From Robiginitalea sp. (lineage in GTDB: Bacteria; Bacteroidota; Bacteroidia; Flavobacteriales; Flavobacteriaceae), in assembly GCA_024642005.1 (NCBI GenBank), contig JAHECA010000010.1:1-64000 (forward strand): 64,000 nt of DNA, given 5' to 3'. The translations under genes and the position numbers were made by a program. The first letter of the stretch is position 1. Each line of letters begins with the position of its first letter. Positions 15,994 through 25,652 of this stretch are shown piece by piece. The notes under the pieces are model-generated. The model searched no databases, was not told the origin of the DNA, and saw only the letters and a list, made by a program, of their open reading frames with translations.

Positions 15994-16536
15994 GTGGCAC
16001 CCGAATCAGAGAATTATTCTAAGCTGTCAGACTTCTTCCGGGAAGAGTACCTTTCTCTTAAGGGATATGTTCGTTCGCGTATCGACGATACGGCCGAAAG
16101 CGATGCCGAGGACATTATTCAGGAGGTGGCGCTGAATGTGTTTTCGCGGGCTCAGGACCTGACCCCCATTAACAATATTGCCGGTTTTGTCTACCATGCT
16201 GTTCGCAACCGGATTGTGGACATTCTGCGCACACGAAAATCACGGTCTTACGACCCGGAAGAAGTGGAACGACGCTGGACCGAATTCGCCGAAACGTTTT
16301 ACGTGCCTTCGGAAAAGCCTTACGGGGATGGCATGGTAAAACAGCTGAAATCGGCAATGGGCCGCCTGAAACCGGCCTACCGTCAAATACTGATTGCGGT
16401 CGACTTTGAGGGCCTTACCTACCGTGAGATTTCCGGGGAAACCGGTATACCGCCGGGAACCCTGATGTCTCGAAGGCACCGGGCCCTATCGCTGCTGCAG
16501 AATGAGCTGAAAAAACAAACATTAACTAAAAATTGA
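15994..16536 (+). CDS. ECF-type RNA polymerase sigma factor
   Basis: Sigma-70 family ECF factor of 180 aa. Region 2 is visible as the YVRSRIDDTAESDAEDIIQEV stretch with NRIVDILRTRK, and region 4 as LKPAYRQILIAVDFEGLTYREISGETGIPPGT with an HTH. The start is GTG at 15994, since no ATG lies upstream and the preceding bases contain stops. It is divergent from the polyprenyl synthase gene and followed after 6 nt by a small membrane protein. There is no classical anti-sigma gene; the small partner could play that part, by inference only. Confidence 0.9.
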   Translation: MAPESENYSKLSDFFREEYLSLKGYVRSRIDDTAESDAEDIIQEVALNVFSRAQDLTPINNIAGFVYHAVRNRIVDILRTRKSRSYDPEEVERRWTEFAETFYVPSEKPYGDGMVKQLKSAMGRLKPAYRQILIAVDFEGLTYREISGETGIPPGTLMSRRHRALSLLQNELKKQTLTKN

Positions 16537-16542
16537 AAAGAA

Positions 16543-16968
16543 ATGGACTATAAGGAACAGATGGAAAAGCGCATGGAATCGCGTGTGCGGAAAGGAGTAA
16601 CCAAAGGCGTGAAAATCTTTTTTGTCGTGGTTTTCGGTATCGGGGTATTCCTGCTGGCCATTTACGCCCTGCAACTGTTGTGGAACTGGCTCATGCCTGA
16701 GCTTTTCGGCCTGGTTGCAATATCCTATTGGCAGGCCCTGGGTATTCTGGTACTTGCCAAACTCATTTTCGGGATGGGTGGGGGCTGCCACCGCGGGGGT
16801 CGCAGCAAACGGAAATTTAAGAGGGAGGCATGCCGCCCAAGCGGGAAGGCCTCTGACAAATGGTGGTACTACGACCGCTTTTGGAAAGAGGAGGGAGCAG
16901 CCGCCTACGAGCAGTTCGTGGCGCGTGTAGAAAGAGAGGCCGGCTCGCCCGAAACCAGGGAAAACTAA
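16543..16968 (+). CDS. Unknown two-TM membrane protein, sigma-factor partner
   Basis: Protein of 141 aa. A charged N-terminus (KEQMEKRMESRVRKGVTKG) precedes two membrane helices, about residues 26-47 and 58-78. A Gly/Cys/His patch (GMGGGCHRGG) and a basic, aromatic-rich C-terminal tail (KWWYYDRFWKEEG) follow. I recognise no named domain. It follows the ECF sigma gene by 6 nt and is almost certainly co-transcribed and perhaps translationally coupled. A signal or anti-sigma function is possible from the context only. Confidence 0.75.
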   Translation: MDYKEQMEKRMESRVRKGVTKGVKIFFVVVFGIGVFLLAIYALQLLWNWLMPELFGLVAISYWQALGILVLAKLIFGMGGGCHRGGRSKRKFKREACRPSGKASDKWWYYDRFWKEEGAAAYEQFVARVEREAGSPETREN

Positions 16969-17021
16969 GCGCTTTTACGGGCTGAAGGGGGCAAAACGTA
17001 AAGCAAATGTTAAATAATCGT

Positions 17022-17069
17022 AATACGCAGGAAACTTTTTTTGTTTTTAAAGTTTCCTGCGTATTTTTG
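17022..17069 (+). promoter_or_regulatory. Efflux operon promoter inside a 17-bp-arm palindrome
   Basis: A perfect inverted repeat has arms at 17022-17038 and 17049-17065 (core ACGCAGGAAACTTT and its complement) around a 10-nt T-rich spacer. The -33 TTG (17041-17043) lies in the spacer, and the -7 box TATTTTTG (17062-17069) starts in the right arm; they are 18 nt apart. A bound dimer would cover the whole promoter, so this is very likely the operator of the TetR protein encoded next. The ATG at 17077 follows only 7 nt after the -7 box. Confidence 0.8.
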
Positions 17070-17076
17070 ACCTCCC

Positions 17077-17682
17077 ATGAAAGACAAGATTATCGATACC
17101 GCCTGTGACCTATTCCTGAACCTGGGGTTCAAGAGCGTTACCATGGACGATCTGGCCGAGCAGATGGGTATTTCCAAAAAAACGATCTATACCCACTTCG
17201 ACAACAAAACCGATTTGGTGGAGCAGTGTACGGTAAAGCTCTTCAATCAGATCGTTCACGGGATCAATTGCATCTGCGACCAGGGCATGGATCCGATTGA
17301 GGAACTCTACGAGGTAAAGAAATTTGCCCTCCTCAACCTGAAAAATGAGAAATCGTCCCCCCAGTACCAACTCAAGAAATACTATCCGCAAATCAGCGAC
17401 ATGCTCATGAAAAAGTCTTTCGAGGTAATGAAAGACTGCGTGTTGACCAACATCCAACGCGGCATGGCTATGGGTATCTACCGTGAAAACCTGGATGCCG
17501 ATTTCGTATCGCGCATCTATTTCGCAGGCACAAACAGCCTGAAAGACGACGGGCTCTTCCCCCGGCATACCTTTCCCATGGTGCGCCTTATGGACATTTA
17601 TCTGGAATACCACCTGCGGGGAATTGTAACGCCTAAGGGCAGAAACAAACTAAATACTATCATCAACTCAAATCACGAATAA
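17077..17682 (+). CDS. TetR/AcrR family repressor of the efflux operon
   Basis: Regulator of 201 aa. The N-terminal HTH is clear: IIDTACDLFLNLGFKSVTMDDLAEQMGISKKTIYTHFDNKTDLVE (residues 4-50, written here as the tract from Ile to Glu). The ligand domain is all-helical and ends near LEYHLRG. It is the first gene of the operon with TolC, membrane-fusion and RND genes and ends directly before the tolC-like ATG (TAA then ATG, no gap). A near-ideal palindrome over the promoter suggests autoregulation, with the effector probably being a pump substrate. Confidence 0.92.
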   Translation: MKDKIIDTACDLFLNLGFKSVTMDDLAEQMGISKKTIYTHFDNKTDLVEQCTVKLFNQIVHGINCICDQGMDPIEELYEVKKFALLNLKNEKSSPQYQLKKYYPQISDMLMKKSFEVMKDCVLTNIQRGMAMGIYRENLDADFVSRIYFAGTNSLKDDGLFPRHTFPMVRLMDIYLEYHLRGIVTPKGRNKLNTIINSNHE

Positions 17683-19017
17683 ATGCGATTAATTACCACC
17701 TGTTCCATCGCGTTGCTCTCTTTCCTGGCGGTATCGGCCCAGGAAATCCCTGTGCATTTCACTATGGAAGAAGCCATTTCCTATGCCCTGGAGCACAACT
17801 ACAGTTCGGTTAATGCCAACCGTGACCTGGTGGATGCCCAGAAACAAAAATGGGAAACCATTGCCTCGGGTCTGCCACAGGTAAACGGTACGCTCAGCTA
17901 CCAGGACCAGATCAAACAGCCCCTGTCCCTTATTCCGGCTGAATTCTTAGGCGGCGAACCGGGAACGTTCGTGCCCATTACCTTTGGCCCGCCGCGGTCA
18001 ACTGTCGCCACGGCCACACTTCGCCAGAAAATTTTTGACGGTTCATACATTGTCGGCGTTCAGGCTACCCAGGCCTTTATGCGATACAGCCAGAACAACA
18101 AGGAAAAAACAGACCAGGAAGTCAGGCAAAATGTGGTTGAAGCCTACGGCAATGTCTTGCTGGCCCAGGAGAGCGTGGCCATTTTGCAGAAGAACATCGA
18201 CGCGGTAGAAAAAAACCTGTTCGAAACGCGGAAGCTGTTCGAAAACGGCCTGGCCGAGGAAGAAAGCGTGGAGCAATTGCAGATTACCAATGCCAGTCTC
18301 AAGAATACCCTCAACAATGCCGAGCGCCTGACCGTGATTACCCTGCAGATGCTCAACACCATCATGGGGTTGCCGCTCGACCATCCTACCCAGCTCACGC
18401 AAAACCTCGACAACCTGGTGTTGCAGCAAACCCAGCTGGAGCTGCTTGAAGCTCCCTTTACCCTGGAAAATAACGTGAACTACAAACTCGCCCTGAACTA
18501 CAATGAACAGCGGTACTACGAGTTGAAACTGGCAAAAAGCAAGGCCTTGCCTACCCTGAATGCCTTTATAAATTACGGGCGCACCGCCTTTAGCGATCCG
18601 TTTAAAATTGTCGACAGCGATGCCCAGCATTTTGAATCGTCCATTCTGGGATTTGACCTGAATATCCCCATTTTTAGTTCCCTGCAGCGCAGCGCAGGCA
18701 CCCAGCGTGCCAAAATTGCCCTTGAAAAGGCAAAGACCGAGTTGCAGGAAACCGAAAAACAGCTGGCCCTGCAATTGCAACAGGCACGCAACGATTACCA
18801 GCTGGCCATAGAGACTTACCAGACCAGCAAAGACAACCTGGCCCTGGCCGAACGCATCGAGAACAAAAACGATATCAAATATTCAGAGGGAATTGCCACC
18901 AGTTTTGAACTGCGCCAGGCCCAGACCCAGTTGTATTCGGCCCAGCAGGAATACCTGCAGGCCATGATTTCGGTAATCAACCGGAAAACAGCCCTGGAGA
19001 ATATTCTGAATCCCTGA
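17683..19017 (+). CDS. TolC-family outer membrane efflux channel
   Basis: Outer-membrane factor of 444 aa with a Sec signal (ITTCSIALLSFLAVSAQ) and the two-fold OEP repeat: coiled-coil helices around residues 25-60, 115-200 and 300-430 with strands between. The sequence begins FTMEEAISYALEHNYS, typical of the family. It forms the trimeric exit duct for the pump encoded next. It starts immediately after the TetR stop codon. Confidence 0.9.
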   Translation: MRLITTCSIALLSFLAVSAQEIPVHFTMEEAISYALEHNYSSVNANRDLVDAQKQKWETIASGLPQVNGTLSYQDQIKQPLSLIPAEFLGGEPGTFVPITFGPPRSTVATATLRQKIFDGSYIVGVQATQAFMRYSQNNKEKTDQEVRQNVVEAYGNVLLAQESVAILQKNIDAVEKNLFETRKLFENGLAEEESVEQLQITNASLKNTLNNAERLTVITLQMLNTIMGLPLDHPTQLTQNLDNLVLQQTQLELLEAPFTLENNVNYKLALNYNEQRYYELKLAKSKALPTLNAFINYGRTAFSDPFKIVDSDAQHFESSILGFDLNIPIFSSLQRSAGTQRAKIALEKAKTELQETEKQLALQLQQARNDYQLAIETYQTSKDNLALAERIENKNDIKYSEGIATSFELRQAQTQLYSAQQEYLQAMISVINRKTALENILNP

Positions 19018-19058
19018 CAACAACAGCAATTAAATTTCAATCATCAGTCATATCACCT

Positions 19059-20237
19059 ATGAAAAAGTCTTTATACGTACTGTCTGTAGCCCTGCTTGTA
19101 TTGGCAGCCTGTGGCAGGAATTCAGATACTTCTGTCGAAAGCCTGATCGCACAGGGCAACCTGGAAGCGTTGAAAGCCCATAAAAAAGAACTTGTCGACC
19201 AGCAAGCGGCCCTTAACGCCAGTTTGAAACAGCTCGATTCGGCCATAGAAGCCAAAGAAGGTGTTGGTAAAATTCCGCTGGTAAGCACCCTGAAAATCGA
19301 ACCGGCCCGCTTTGACCACTTTCTGGAATTGCAGGGCGATGTTAGGACCAAGCAAAACATCCTGCTCTACCCCGAAATGGCCGGTACGCTAATAAAAGTG
19401 CTGGTGAAAGAGGGCGACCAGGTACGGCAAGGCCAGCTACTGGCCCGCATAGACGACGGCGGGATGGCCAGCGGCCTGGAACAATTGCGCACCCAGGCCG
19501 CCCTGGCCGAGACCACCTTTGAGCGCCAGAAGCGGCTCTGGGAACAGAATATTGGCTCGGAAATCCAGTACCTGCAGGCGAAAACGAATTTTGAGGCCAC
19601 CCAGAATTCGGTCAGTCAGGCCGAAGCGCAATTGGCCAAGACAACCATAAGGGCCCCGTTCGGCGGCATCATTGACGACGTGATGCTCGACCAGGGCAGT
19701 ACCGTTAACCCGGCAGCCGGAATGCCTGTCTTCAGACTAGTAAACCTGGGAGAGATGTATGTTTCCATTGACGTGCCTGAGAGCTACCTGGAAAGCGTAA
19801 GTCCAGGCAAGGAAGTACACATTTACCTGCCCGTGCTGGGCGACAGCATCCAGACCCGGGTGCGCCAGGCCGGCAATTACATCAACCCGACCAACCGATC
19901 CTTCAGCGTGGAAGTGCCCGTGCCGAACCAGAGCGGCCGCGTTAAACCGAATCTGACCGCCCGCGTGCGCATCAACGATTACACCAATGAAAAAGCGCTG
20001 CTGATTCCGCCGACGGTTATCTCGGAAAATGCCGACGGGGAGCAGTATGTTTATATAGCTGTCGAAATCGGGGAGAACCGCATCGGAAAAGCCCAAAAAC
20101 GGGTTATCACCACCGGAAAATCGCAGGGGAACGATGTGGAAGTACTCAGCGGCATTGAGCCCGGGGATCATATCATTACCGAAGGCGCCCGCCGCATCCG
20201 CGAAGGACAGCAAATTGAAATCAGCGAAGGGATATGA
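19059..20237 (+). CDS. RND efflux periplasmic adaptor (HlyD/MFP)
   Basis: Membrane-fusion protein of 392 aa with a lipobox (LVLAACG), so it is probably lipid-anchored in the inner membrane. A helical hairpin near residues 27-65 precedes the lipoyl half-motif EMAGTLIKVLVKEGDQVRQG. A second coiled coil (about 140-190), the second lipoyl half (AKTTIRAPFGGIID) and a beta-barrel follow. It links the RND pump to the TolC channel. Its stop overlaps the pump's ATG by 4 nt (ATGA). Confidence 0.92.
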   Translation: MKKSLYVLSVALLVLAACGRNSDTSVESLIAQGNLEALKAHKKELVDQQAALNASLKQLDSAIEAKEGVGKIPLVSTLKIEPARFDHFLELQGDVRTKQNILLYPEMAGTLIKVLVKEGDQVRQGQLLARIDDGGMASGLEQLRTQAALAETTFERQKRLWEQNIGSEIQYLQAKTNFEATQNSVSQAEAQLAKTTIRAPFGGIIDDVMLDQGSTVNPAAGMPVFRLVNLGEMYVSIDVPESYLESVSPGKEVHIYLPVLGDSIQTRVRQAGNYINPTNRSFSVEVPVPNQSGRVKPNLTARVRINDYTNEKALLIPPTVISENADGEQYVYIAVEIGENRIGKAQKRVITTGKSQGNDVEVLSGIEPGDHIITEGARRIREGQQIEISEGI

Positions 20238-23200
20238 GCAAGCAGAAACGCAACGCAGATAAGGAGTTCCGGCTCGCTTCCTGGGCGATCGACAACCCTT
20301 CGGTAATCTATGTGATGATTGCAATCTTCTTCGTTATGGGGCTCTCGGCCTATTTCGACATGCCCCGCGAAGACTTCCCCGAAGTTGAGGAGACCAAGAT
20401 TTATGTGAGCACCCCCTACCCGGGCAACACGGCCGAAGACATCGAACGGCTCATCACCGATCCGCTGGAAGAAAGGCTCAAGAACGTGAGCAACCTGGCA
20501 GACCTCACCTCCACTTCCCAGGAAGATTATTCCATGATTGTGGTGGAGTTTGACGAGAACATCAGCGTACAGGATGCCAAGCTCAAGGTGCAGGACGAGG
20601 TCGATGCCGAGAAGGCCGGGGAAGACTGGCCCATTTTCAACGGGGCCAAGGTAGAACCCAATGTCTTTAACCTGAACCTGGCCGAATCGTTCCCCATCAT
20701 GAATGTGAACATTACCGGCGATTACCCGGTTGAGCAGCTCAAGGTTTACGGGGAAATGCTGCAGGATGAGTTTGAAGACCTCATCGAAGTCAAGCAGGTC
20801 GATATAAGGGGGGCCCAGGATCTCGAGGTGGAGGTGGCTGTGGACATCTACAAGATGATGGCCGCCAAAGTGAGCTTCGACGATGTATTGAATGCCATCC
20901 GCAACGGGAACATGACCCTTTCTGCCGGCAACCTCGACTTGGGCGGGCAGAGACGTACCCTGCGGATCGTGGGCGAGATCGACAATCCCTCTGATTTGGC
21001 AGACTTCGTGGTTAAATCGGAAAACGGAGATGCCGTGTACCTGAAAGACATCGCCCAAATCCGTTTCCAGGAAGAGGAAAAAACCACCTTTGCCCGCGAA
21101 AAAGGCGAAAGCGTGGTCATGCTCGACATCAAGAAACGCTCGGGGCAGAATACCATAATTGCAGCGAATAAAATCAGGGAAATCATTAAGGAGGCCCGCG
21201 ACACCTACCTGCCCAAAGACCTTAACGTAACCGTTGCCAACGATTCTTCGGGCCGTACCCTGAACCAGGTAGACGACCTGGTGAACAACATCATTTTCGG
21301 GATTTTACTGGTGGTAGCCGTACTCATGTTCTTCCTCGGGTTCCGCAATGCCCTTTTTGTGGGCTTCGCCATCCCCATGTCTATGTTCATGTCTTTCATG
21401 ATCCTCTCGGCCATCGGGTATTCGCTGAATACCATGATCTTGTTCGGCCTGGTCATGGGGCTGGGGATGCTGGTCGACAATGGGGTGGTCGTGGTCGAAA
21501 ACGTATACCGCCTTATGGACGAGGAAGGCATGGACCGTCTGGCGGCGGCCAAGAAAGGCATTGGGGAAATCGCCCTGCCAATCATTATATCGACCCTTAC
21601 CACCGTAGCAGCCTTTGTGCCCCTGGGTATGTGGCCTGGCATTATGGGCGAATTCATGATCTTTTTCCCGATAACCCTGTCCGTGGTATTGGGTTCGTCC
21701 CTTTTCGTGGCCATCTTCATGAACAGCATGCTGGTTTCCAGCTTTATGGAAACCGGTGACAAAGAGCTCAGCCGCAAGCAACTCGTTCGCCTAACCCTCA
21801 TTCTGGTCCCCCTGGGCCTGCTGATCTTCTATGTAGGCGGGCGCATCAGGGGACTTGGCACCTTGCTGGTAGTAACCGCAGGCATGTTCTGGCTTTACCG
21901 TTACTTCATCAAGAGCTGGGCCAACCGGTTCCAGCGCCATACCCTGAAGAAACTGGAAGACTTTTATGAAAACCAGCTGAAAAGAGCCCTGCGTGGAAAA
22001 AATGTGTACTGGTATGCCGGGGTCATGTTCTTGCTGCTGCTGGCTTCTTTTATCGGCTTCGGTATTTCCCTGGCAACCCAGCGTACCAAAGTGGAATTCT
22101 TCCCCGACAACACCCCGAATGAGATCTATGTCTATATCGAATATCCGCTCGGCACATCAATCAACAAAACCAACGCCCTAACCAAGTCTATTGAAGACCG
22201 GGTATACCAAATCATGGAAGCGGATGCCTACATGAAGGGCGATCAAAACCTGCTGGTGCAATCGGCTGTCTCCATGGTAGGGCGGGGGGCCGAAAACCCC
22301 TTTGCAGAAGGCGGATCGGCAGCCGAGATGCCGCATCGTGGCAAGATTACCCTTACCATGCGCGAATTCAAATACCGGGAAGGCCGCAACACCGAAGAGC
22401 TGCGCCTCAAGATTCAGGAAGCCCTGGCCGGAATTTACCCGGGGGTGGAGATCTCGGTGGAGAAAGATCCTGTAGGGCCTTCGGCGGGCTACCCGATAAA
22501 CATTGAATTGCAGGGGCAGAATTACGATACGCTGATCAACCTGGCCGAACGCATGCGCACCTTCATCAACCAGCAGGGCATTGCGGGCATTGAAGAGCTC
22601 AAGATCGATGTGAATAAGAGCAAGCCTTCCATGCTGGTGGAGGTCGACCGCAAAAAAGCCGGGGAATTAGGAGTTTCTGTAGGCCAGGTAGGCCAGCAAC
22701 TCCGACGCTCCCTCTTTGGCGACAAGGCAGGGGTTTTCAAAAAAGACGGGGAAGACTACGACATCAATGTACGCTTCAGCGAAGACTTGCGGTACAACAC
22801 CAGCGCCCTGTTCAACCAGAAGGTCATCTTCCGCGACCCCGCAAACGGGCAGATCAAGGAAATCCCGGTTTCGGCTGTGGCCGAACACCGCAACACCTCG
22901 GCCTTCAGTGCCATCAAGCACCGCGACGCCCAGCGGGTGGTTACGGTGTATTCGGGCCTGAAACCGGGTTATACCGATGCCGGGGCCATCGTCTCCCAAA
23001 TCCAGGATGCCATGGAAGAATTCAACAGCATGCCCATGGGGGTCAAAATAGACTACACCGGGCAGATCGAAGAGCAGAACAAGCAGATGCAGTTTTTGGT
23101 GGGTGCCTTTTTCAGCGGACTGGGCTTGATTATGCTGCTGCTGATCTTCCAGTTCGGAGGCATTTCTAAGCCGTCCATAATCATGACCGCCATATTTCTG

Positions 23201-23743
23201 AGTTTTATCGGGGTCTTCGGCGGGCTAATCGCTACCGGCTGGTCATTTGTGATCATGATGACCATGATGGGCATTATCTCCCTGGCGGGGATCGTGGTGA
23301 ACAACGGGGTGGTGCTGCTGGATTATACGCAGATCCTGATCGATCGCCGCAAGGTGAAGCTTGGCCTCGACACCCGAGACCTGCTGCCCATCGAAGATGT
23401 GACCGATATCATTGTCAAGGGTGGGAAAGCCCGTCTCAGGCCGGTCTTGCTTACGGCCATTACCACCGTGCTCGGGCTGGTGCCCCTGGCCATAGGCCTC
23501 AATATCGACTTCTTCGGCCTATTTGCCAGTTTTGATGCCGGTATTTACATAGGAGGCGACAACGTGGTTTTCTGGGGGCCACTGGCCTGGACGGTAATTT
23601 TCGGGCTCATCGTGGCGACCTTCCTGACCCTGATTATCGTGCCGGTGCTGTTCAACATCACCTACAGGATCAAGCTGGCCTTTAAAGGCCGCAGGCAGGA
23701 CGCCAGCCCCAGGGCCCGCAAGCTCCATAAGGAAGCAGCCTGA
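20234..23743 (+). CDS. RND efflux pump inner-membrane subunit
   Basis: AcrB-like transporter of 1169 aa with the usual 12 membrane helices and two large periplasmic loops. Helix 4 reads GLVMGLGMLVDNGVVVVENV. Compared with E. coli AcrB (LVDDAIVVVENV), the first proton-relay Asp is kept but the second is Asn. In helix 10 the AcrB segment LSAKNAIL is here IVVNNGVV, so the relay Lys is also Asn. This argues for a non-AcrB-like coupling scheme or cation use. An extra hydrophobic segment around residues 520-560 adds length between helices 6 and 7. Substrate class cannot be read; it is the last gene of the TetR-controlled operon. Confidence 0.93.
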   Translation: MSKQKRNADKEFRLASWAIDNPSVIYVMIAIFFVMGLSAYFDMPREDFPEVEETKIYVSTPYPGNTAEDIERLITDPLEERLKNVSNLADLTSTSQEDYSMIVVEFDENISVQDAKLKVQDEVDAEKAGEDWPIFNGAKVEPNVFNLNLAESFPIMNVNITGDYPVEQLKVYGEMLQDEFEDLIEVKQVDIRGAQDLEVEVAVDIYKMMAAKVSFDDVLNAIRNGNMTLSAGNLDLGGQRRTLRIVGEIDNPSDLADFVVKSENGDAVYLKDIAQIRFQEEEKTTFAREKGESVVMLDIKKRSGQNTIIAANKIREIIKEARDTYLPKDLNVTVANDSSGRTLNQVDDLVNNIIFGILLVVAVLMFFLGFRNALFVGFAIPMSMFMSFMILSAIGYSLNTMILFGLVMGLGMLVDNGVVVVENVYRLMDEEGMDRLAAAKKGIGEIALPIIISTLTTVAAFVPLGMWPGIMGEFMIFFPITLSVVLGSSLFVAIFMNSMLVSSFMETGDKELSRKQLVRLTLILVPLGLLIFYVGGRIRGLGTLLVVTAGMFWLYRYFIKSWANRFQRHTLKKLEDFYENQLKRALRGKNVYWYAGVMFLLLLASFIGFGISLATQRTKVEFFPDNTPNEIYVYIEYPLGTSINKTNALTKSIEDRVYQIMEADAYMKGDQNLLVQSAVSMVGRGAENPFAEGGSAAEMPHRGKITLTMREFKYREGRNTEELRLKIQEALAGIYPGVEISVEKDPVGPSAGYPINIELQGQNYDTLINLAERMRTFINQQGIAGIEELKIDVNKSKPSMLVEVDRKKAGELGVSVGQVGQQLRRSLFGDKAGVFKKDGEDYDINVRFSEDLRYNTSALFNQKVIFRDPANGQIKEIPVSAVAEHRNTSAFSAIKHRDAQRVVTVYSGLKPGYTDAGAIVSQIQDAMEEFNSMPMGVKIDYTGQIEEQNKQMQFLVGAFFSGLGLIMLLLIFQFGGISKPSIIMTAIFLSFIGVFGGLIATGWSFVIMMTMMGIISLAGIVVNNGVVLLDYTQILIDRRKVKLGLDTRDLLPIEDVTDIIVKGGKARLRPVLLTAITTVLGLVPLAIGLNIDFFGLFASFDAGIYIGGDNVVFWGPLAWTVIFGLIVATFLTLIIVPVLFNITYRIKLAFKGRRQDASPRARKLHKEAA

Positions 23744-23790
23744 AAGCTGTTTAGGCCCGCATAAAGATTTGAGGGGGAACTGTACATTTG

Positions 23791-23823
23791 TTTGTATGCT
23801 TCCCCCTTAACATTGTACCTTTG
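23791..23823 (+). promoter_or_regulatory. Promoter of aspS
   Basis: TTTG (23791-23794) and TACCTTTG (23816-23823), 21 nt apart, form a good Bacteroidota promoter 20 nt before the aspS ATG. Confidence 0.75.
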
Positions 23824-23843
23824 GGGGCATCAAAAACACGCCT

Positions 23844-25592
23844 ATGTACCGTTCACATACCTGCGGGGAACTCAACGAATCGCACCTCGGCCAAACCGTG
23901 CAACTCGCCGGTTGGGCCCATAAGGTGCGCGATAAAGGCTTTGTGGTCTGGATAGACCTGCGCGATCGCTATGGCATCACCCAGCTGGTTTTCGACCAGG
24001 ATCGAAGCGAGGCCGGGCTCCTGGAGCAAGCCCGCAGCACCGGCCGTGAATTTGTGGTACAGGCTACTGGAACGGTAGTGGAACGGGCCTCCAAGAACCC
24101 TAAGCTTCCCACCGGCTCCATCGAGATACTCGTAACATCGCTCAAAGTGCTCAACCCCTCCCTGACCCCTCCTTTTACCGTAGAGGACGAAACCGACGGG
24201 GGCGAAGAGCTTCGCATGAAATACCGGTACCTCGATATCAGGCGCAACCCCGTGAAGAGCAAGCTGCTCTTCCGCGCCAGGGTTGCCCTGGAGGTCAGGA
24301 ACTACCTGTCCGGAAAAGGGTTTGTCGAAATCGAAACACCCTACCTCATCAAATCGACCCCTGAGGGCGCCCGCGATTTTGTGGTGCCCAGCCGGCTGAA
24401 CGAAGGGCAGTTTTACGCCCTGCCCCAATCGCCACAAACCTTCAAGCAACTGCTGATGGTGGGGGGCATGGACAAGTATTTCCAGCTGGTCAAATGCTTC
24501 CGGGACGAAGACCTGCGCGCCGACCGCCAGCCGGAGTTTACCCAGATCGATTGCGAGATGGCCTTCGTGGAACAAGAAGACATCCTGAACACCTTCGAAG
24601 GGCTTACCAGCCATTTGCTCAAAACCATCAACGGAGTCGAAACCGGGCCCTTCCCGCGCATGACCTACGACGAGGCCGTAAGCCGGTATGGCTCAGACAA
24701 GCCCGACATCCGTTTCGGGATGGAATTCGGCGATCTTACTTCACTGGCTCAACACCGCGATTTCGGGGTGTTCAATCAGGCCGGGCTGGTTGTGGGGATT
24801 GCCGTGCCCGGCGCAGCCGAATATACCCGGAAGGAAGTAGACGCCCTGGTCGACTGGGTTAAACGACCCCAGGTGGGCGCCTCAGGCATGGTCTATGTGC
24901 GCTGTCTCGGAGACGGCACCTATAAATCGTCGGTAGACAAGTTTTACACATCCGAAGACCTGGCGCAATGGGCCGAGGCCACACAGGCCCGACCCGGCGA
25001 CCTCATTTGTATCCTTTCGGGAGAAACCGAGAGCACGCGCACCCGGCTCGGTATGCTGCGCATGGAAATGGGCCAGCGGCTGGGCCTGCGCAAGGCCGAC
25101 CAGTTCGCCCCACTTTGGGTGATCGATTTTCCCCTGCTCGAATTCGACCCGGAGAGCGGGCGCTACCACGCCATGCACCACCCCTTTACGGCTCCCAAAC
25201 CCGGCCAACTCCAAATGCTGGAGTCCGACCCGGCTGCCGTACGGGCCAATGCCTACGACCTGGTTTTGAACGGGAACGAAATCGGGGGCGGTTCCATCCG
25301 GATCCATGACAAACAAACCCAGGCGGTCATGTTCCGACACCTGGGCTTTACTGAAGAACAGGCGCGGAACCAGTTTGGCTTTTTGATGGACGCCTTCCAG
25401 TTTGGCGCCCCGCCTCACGGCGGCATCGCCTTCGGGCTTGACCGGCTGGTGGCCATTCTGGGAGGTCAGGAATCGATCCGCGATTTCATTGCCTTCCCGA
25501 AAAACAACAACGGCCGCGACGTAATGATAGACGCTCCTGCCGAAATTGACCCGGCACAATTGGAAGAACTGCATCTGGCGCTGCGGCTCTGA
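23844..25592 (+). CDS. aspS: Aspartyl-tRNA synthetase
   Basis: Class II aminoacyl-tRNA synthetase of 582 aa charging tRNA-Asp. An N-terminal OB-fold anticodon-binding domain ([23 protein letters not shown]) is followed by the catalytic core. Motif 2 includes [16 protein letters not shown], the bacterial GAD insertion lies at about 300-410, and motif 3 is [12 protein letters not shown]. It has the length of the bacterial type with GAD domain. It is transcribed from its own promoter. Confidence 0.97.
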   Translation: MYRSHTCGELNESHLGQTVQLAGWAHKVRDKGFVVWIDLRDRYGITQLVFDQDRSEAGLLEQARSTGREFVVQATGTVVERASKNPKLPTGSIEILVTSLKVLNPSLTPPFTVEDETDGGEELRMKYRYLDIRRNPVKSKLLFRARVALEVRNYLSGKGFVEIETPYLIKSTPEGARDFVVPSRLNEGQFYALPQSPQTFKQLLMVGGMDKYFQLVKCFRDEDLRADRQPEFTQIDCEMAFVEQEDILNTFEGLTSHLLKTINGVETGPFPRMTYDEAVSRYGSDKPDIRFGMEFGDLTSLAQHRDFGVFNQAGLVVGIAVPGAAEYTRKEVDALVDWVKRPQVGASGMVYVRCLGDGTYKSSVDKFYTSEDLAQWAEATQARPGDLICILSGETESTRTRLGMLRMEMGQRLGLRKADQFAPLWVIDFPLLEFDPESGRYHAMHHPFTAPKPGQLQMLESDPAAVRANAYDLVLNGNEIGGGSIRIHDKQTQAVMFRHLGFTEEQARNQFGFLMDAFQFGAPPHGGIAFGLDRLVAILGGQESIRDFIAFPKNNNGRDVMIDAPAEIDPAQLEELHLALRL

Positions 25593-25652
25593 TGGGGTCA
25601 CTGGCTTTGGCGCCGGCATTTTTTTAATACCTTTAGCAGGCACGGCAGGGTT

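Noticed and set aside
18043-18780. Long open frame antisense to the TolC-type gene
   Set aside because: Shadow of a GC-rich coding region; no independent start signal or domain.
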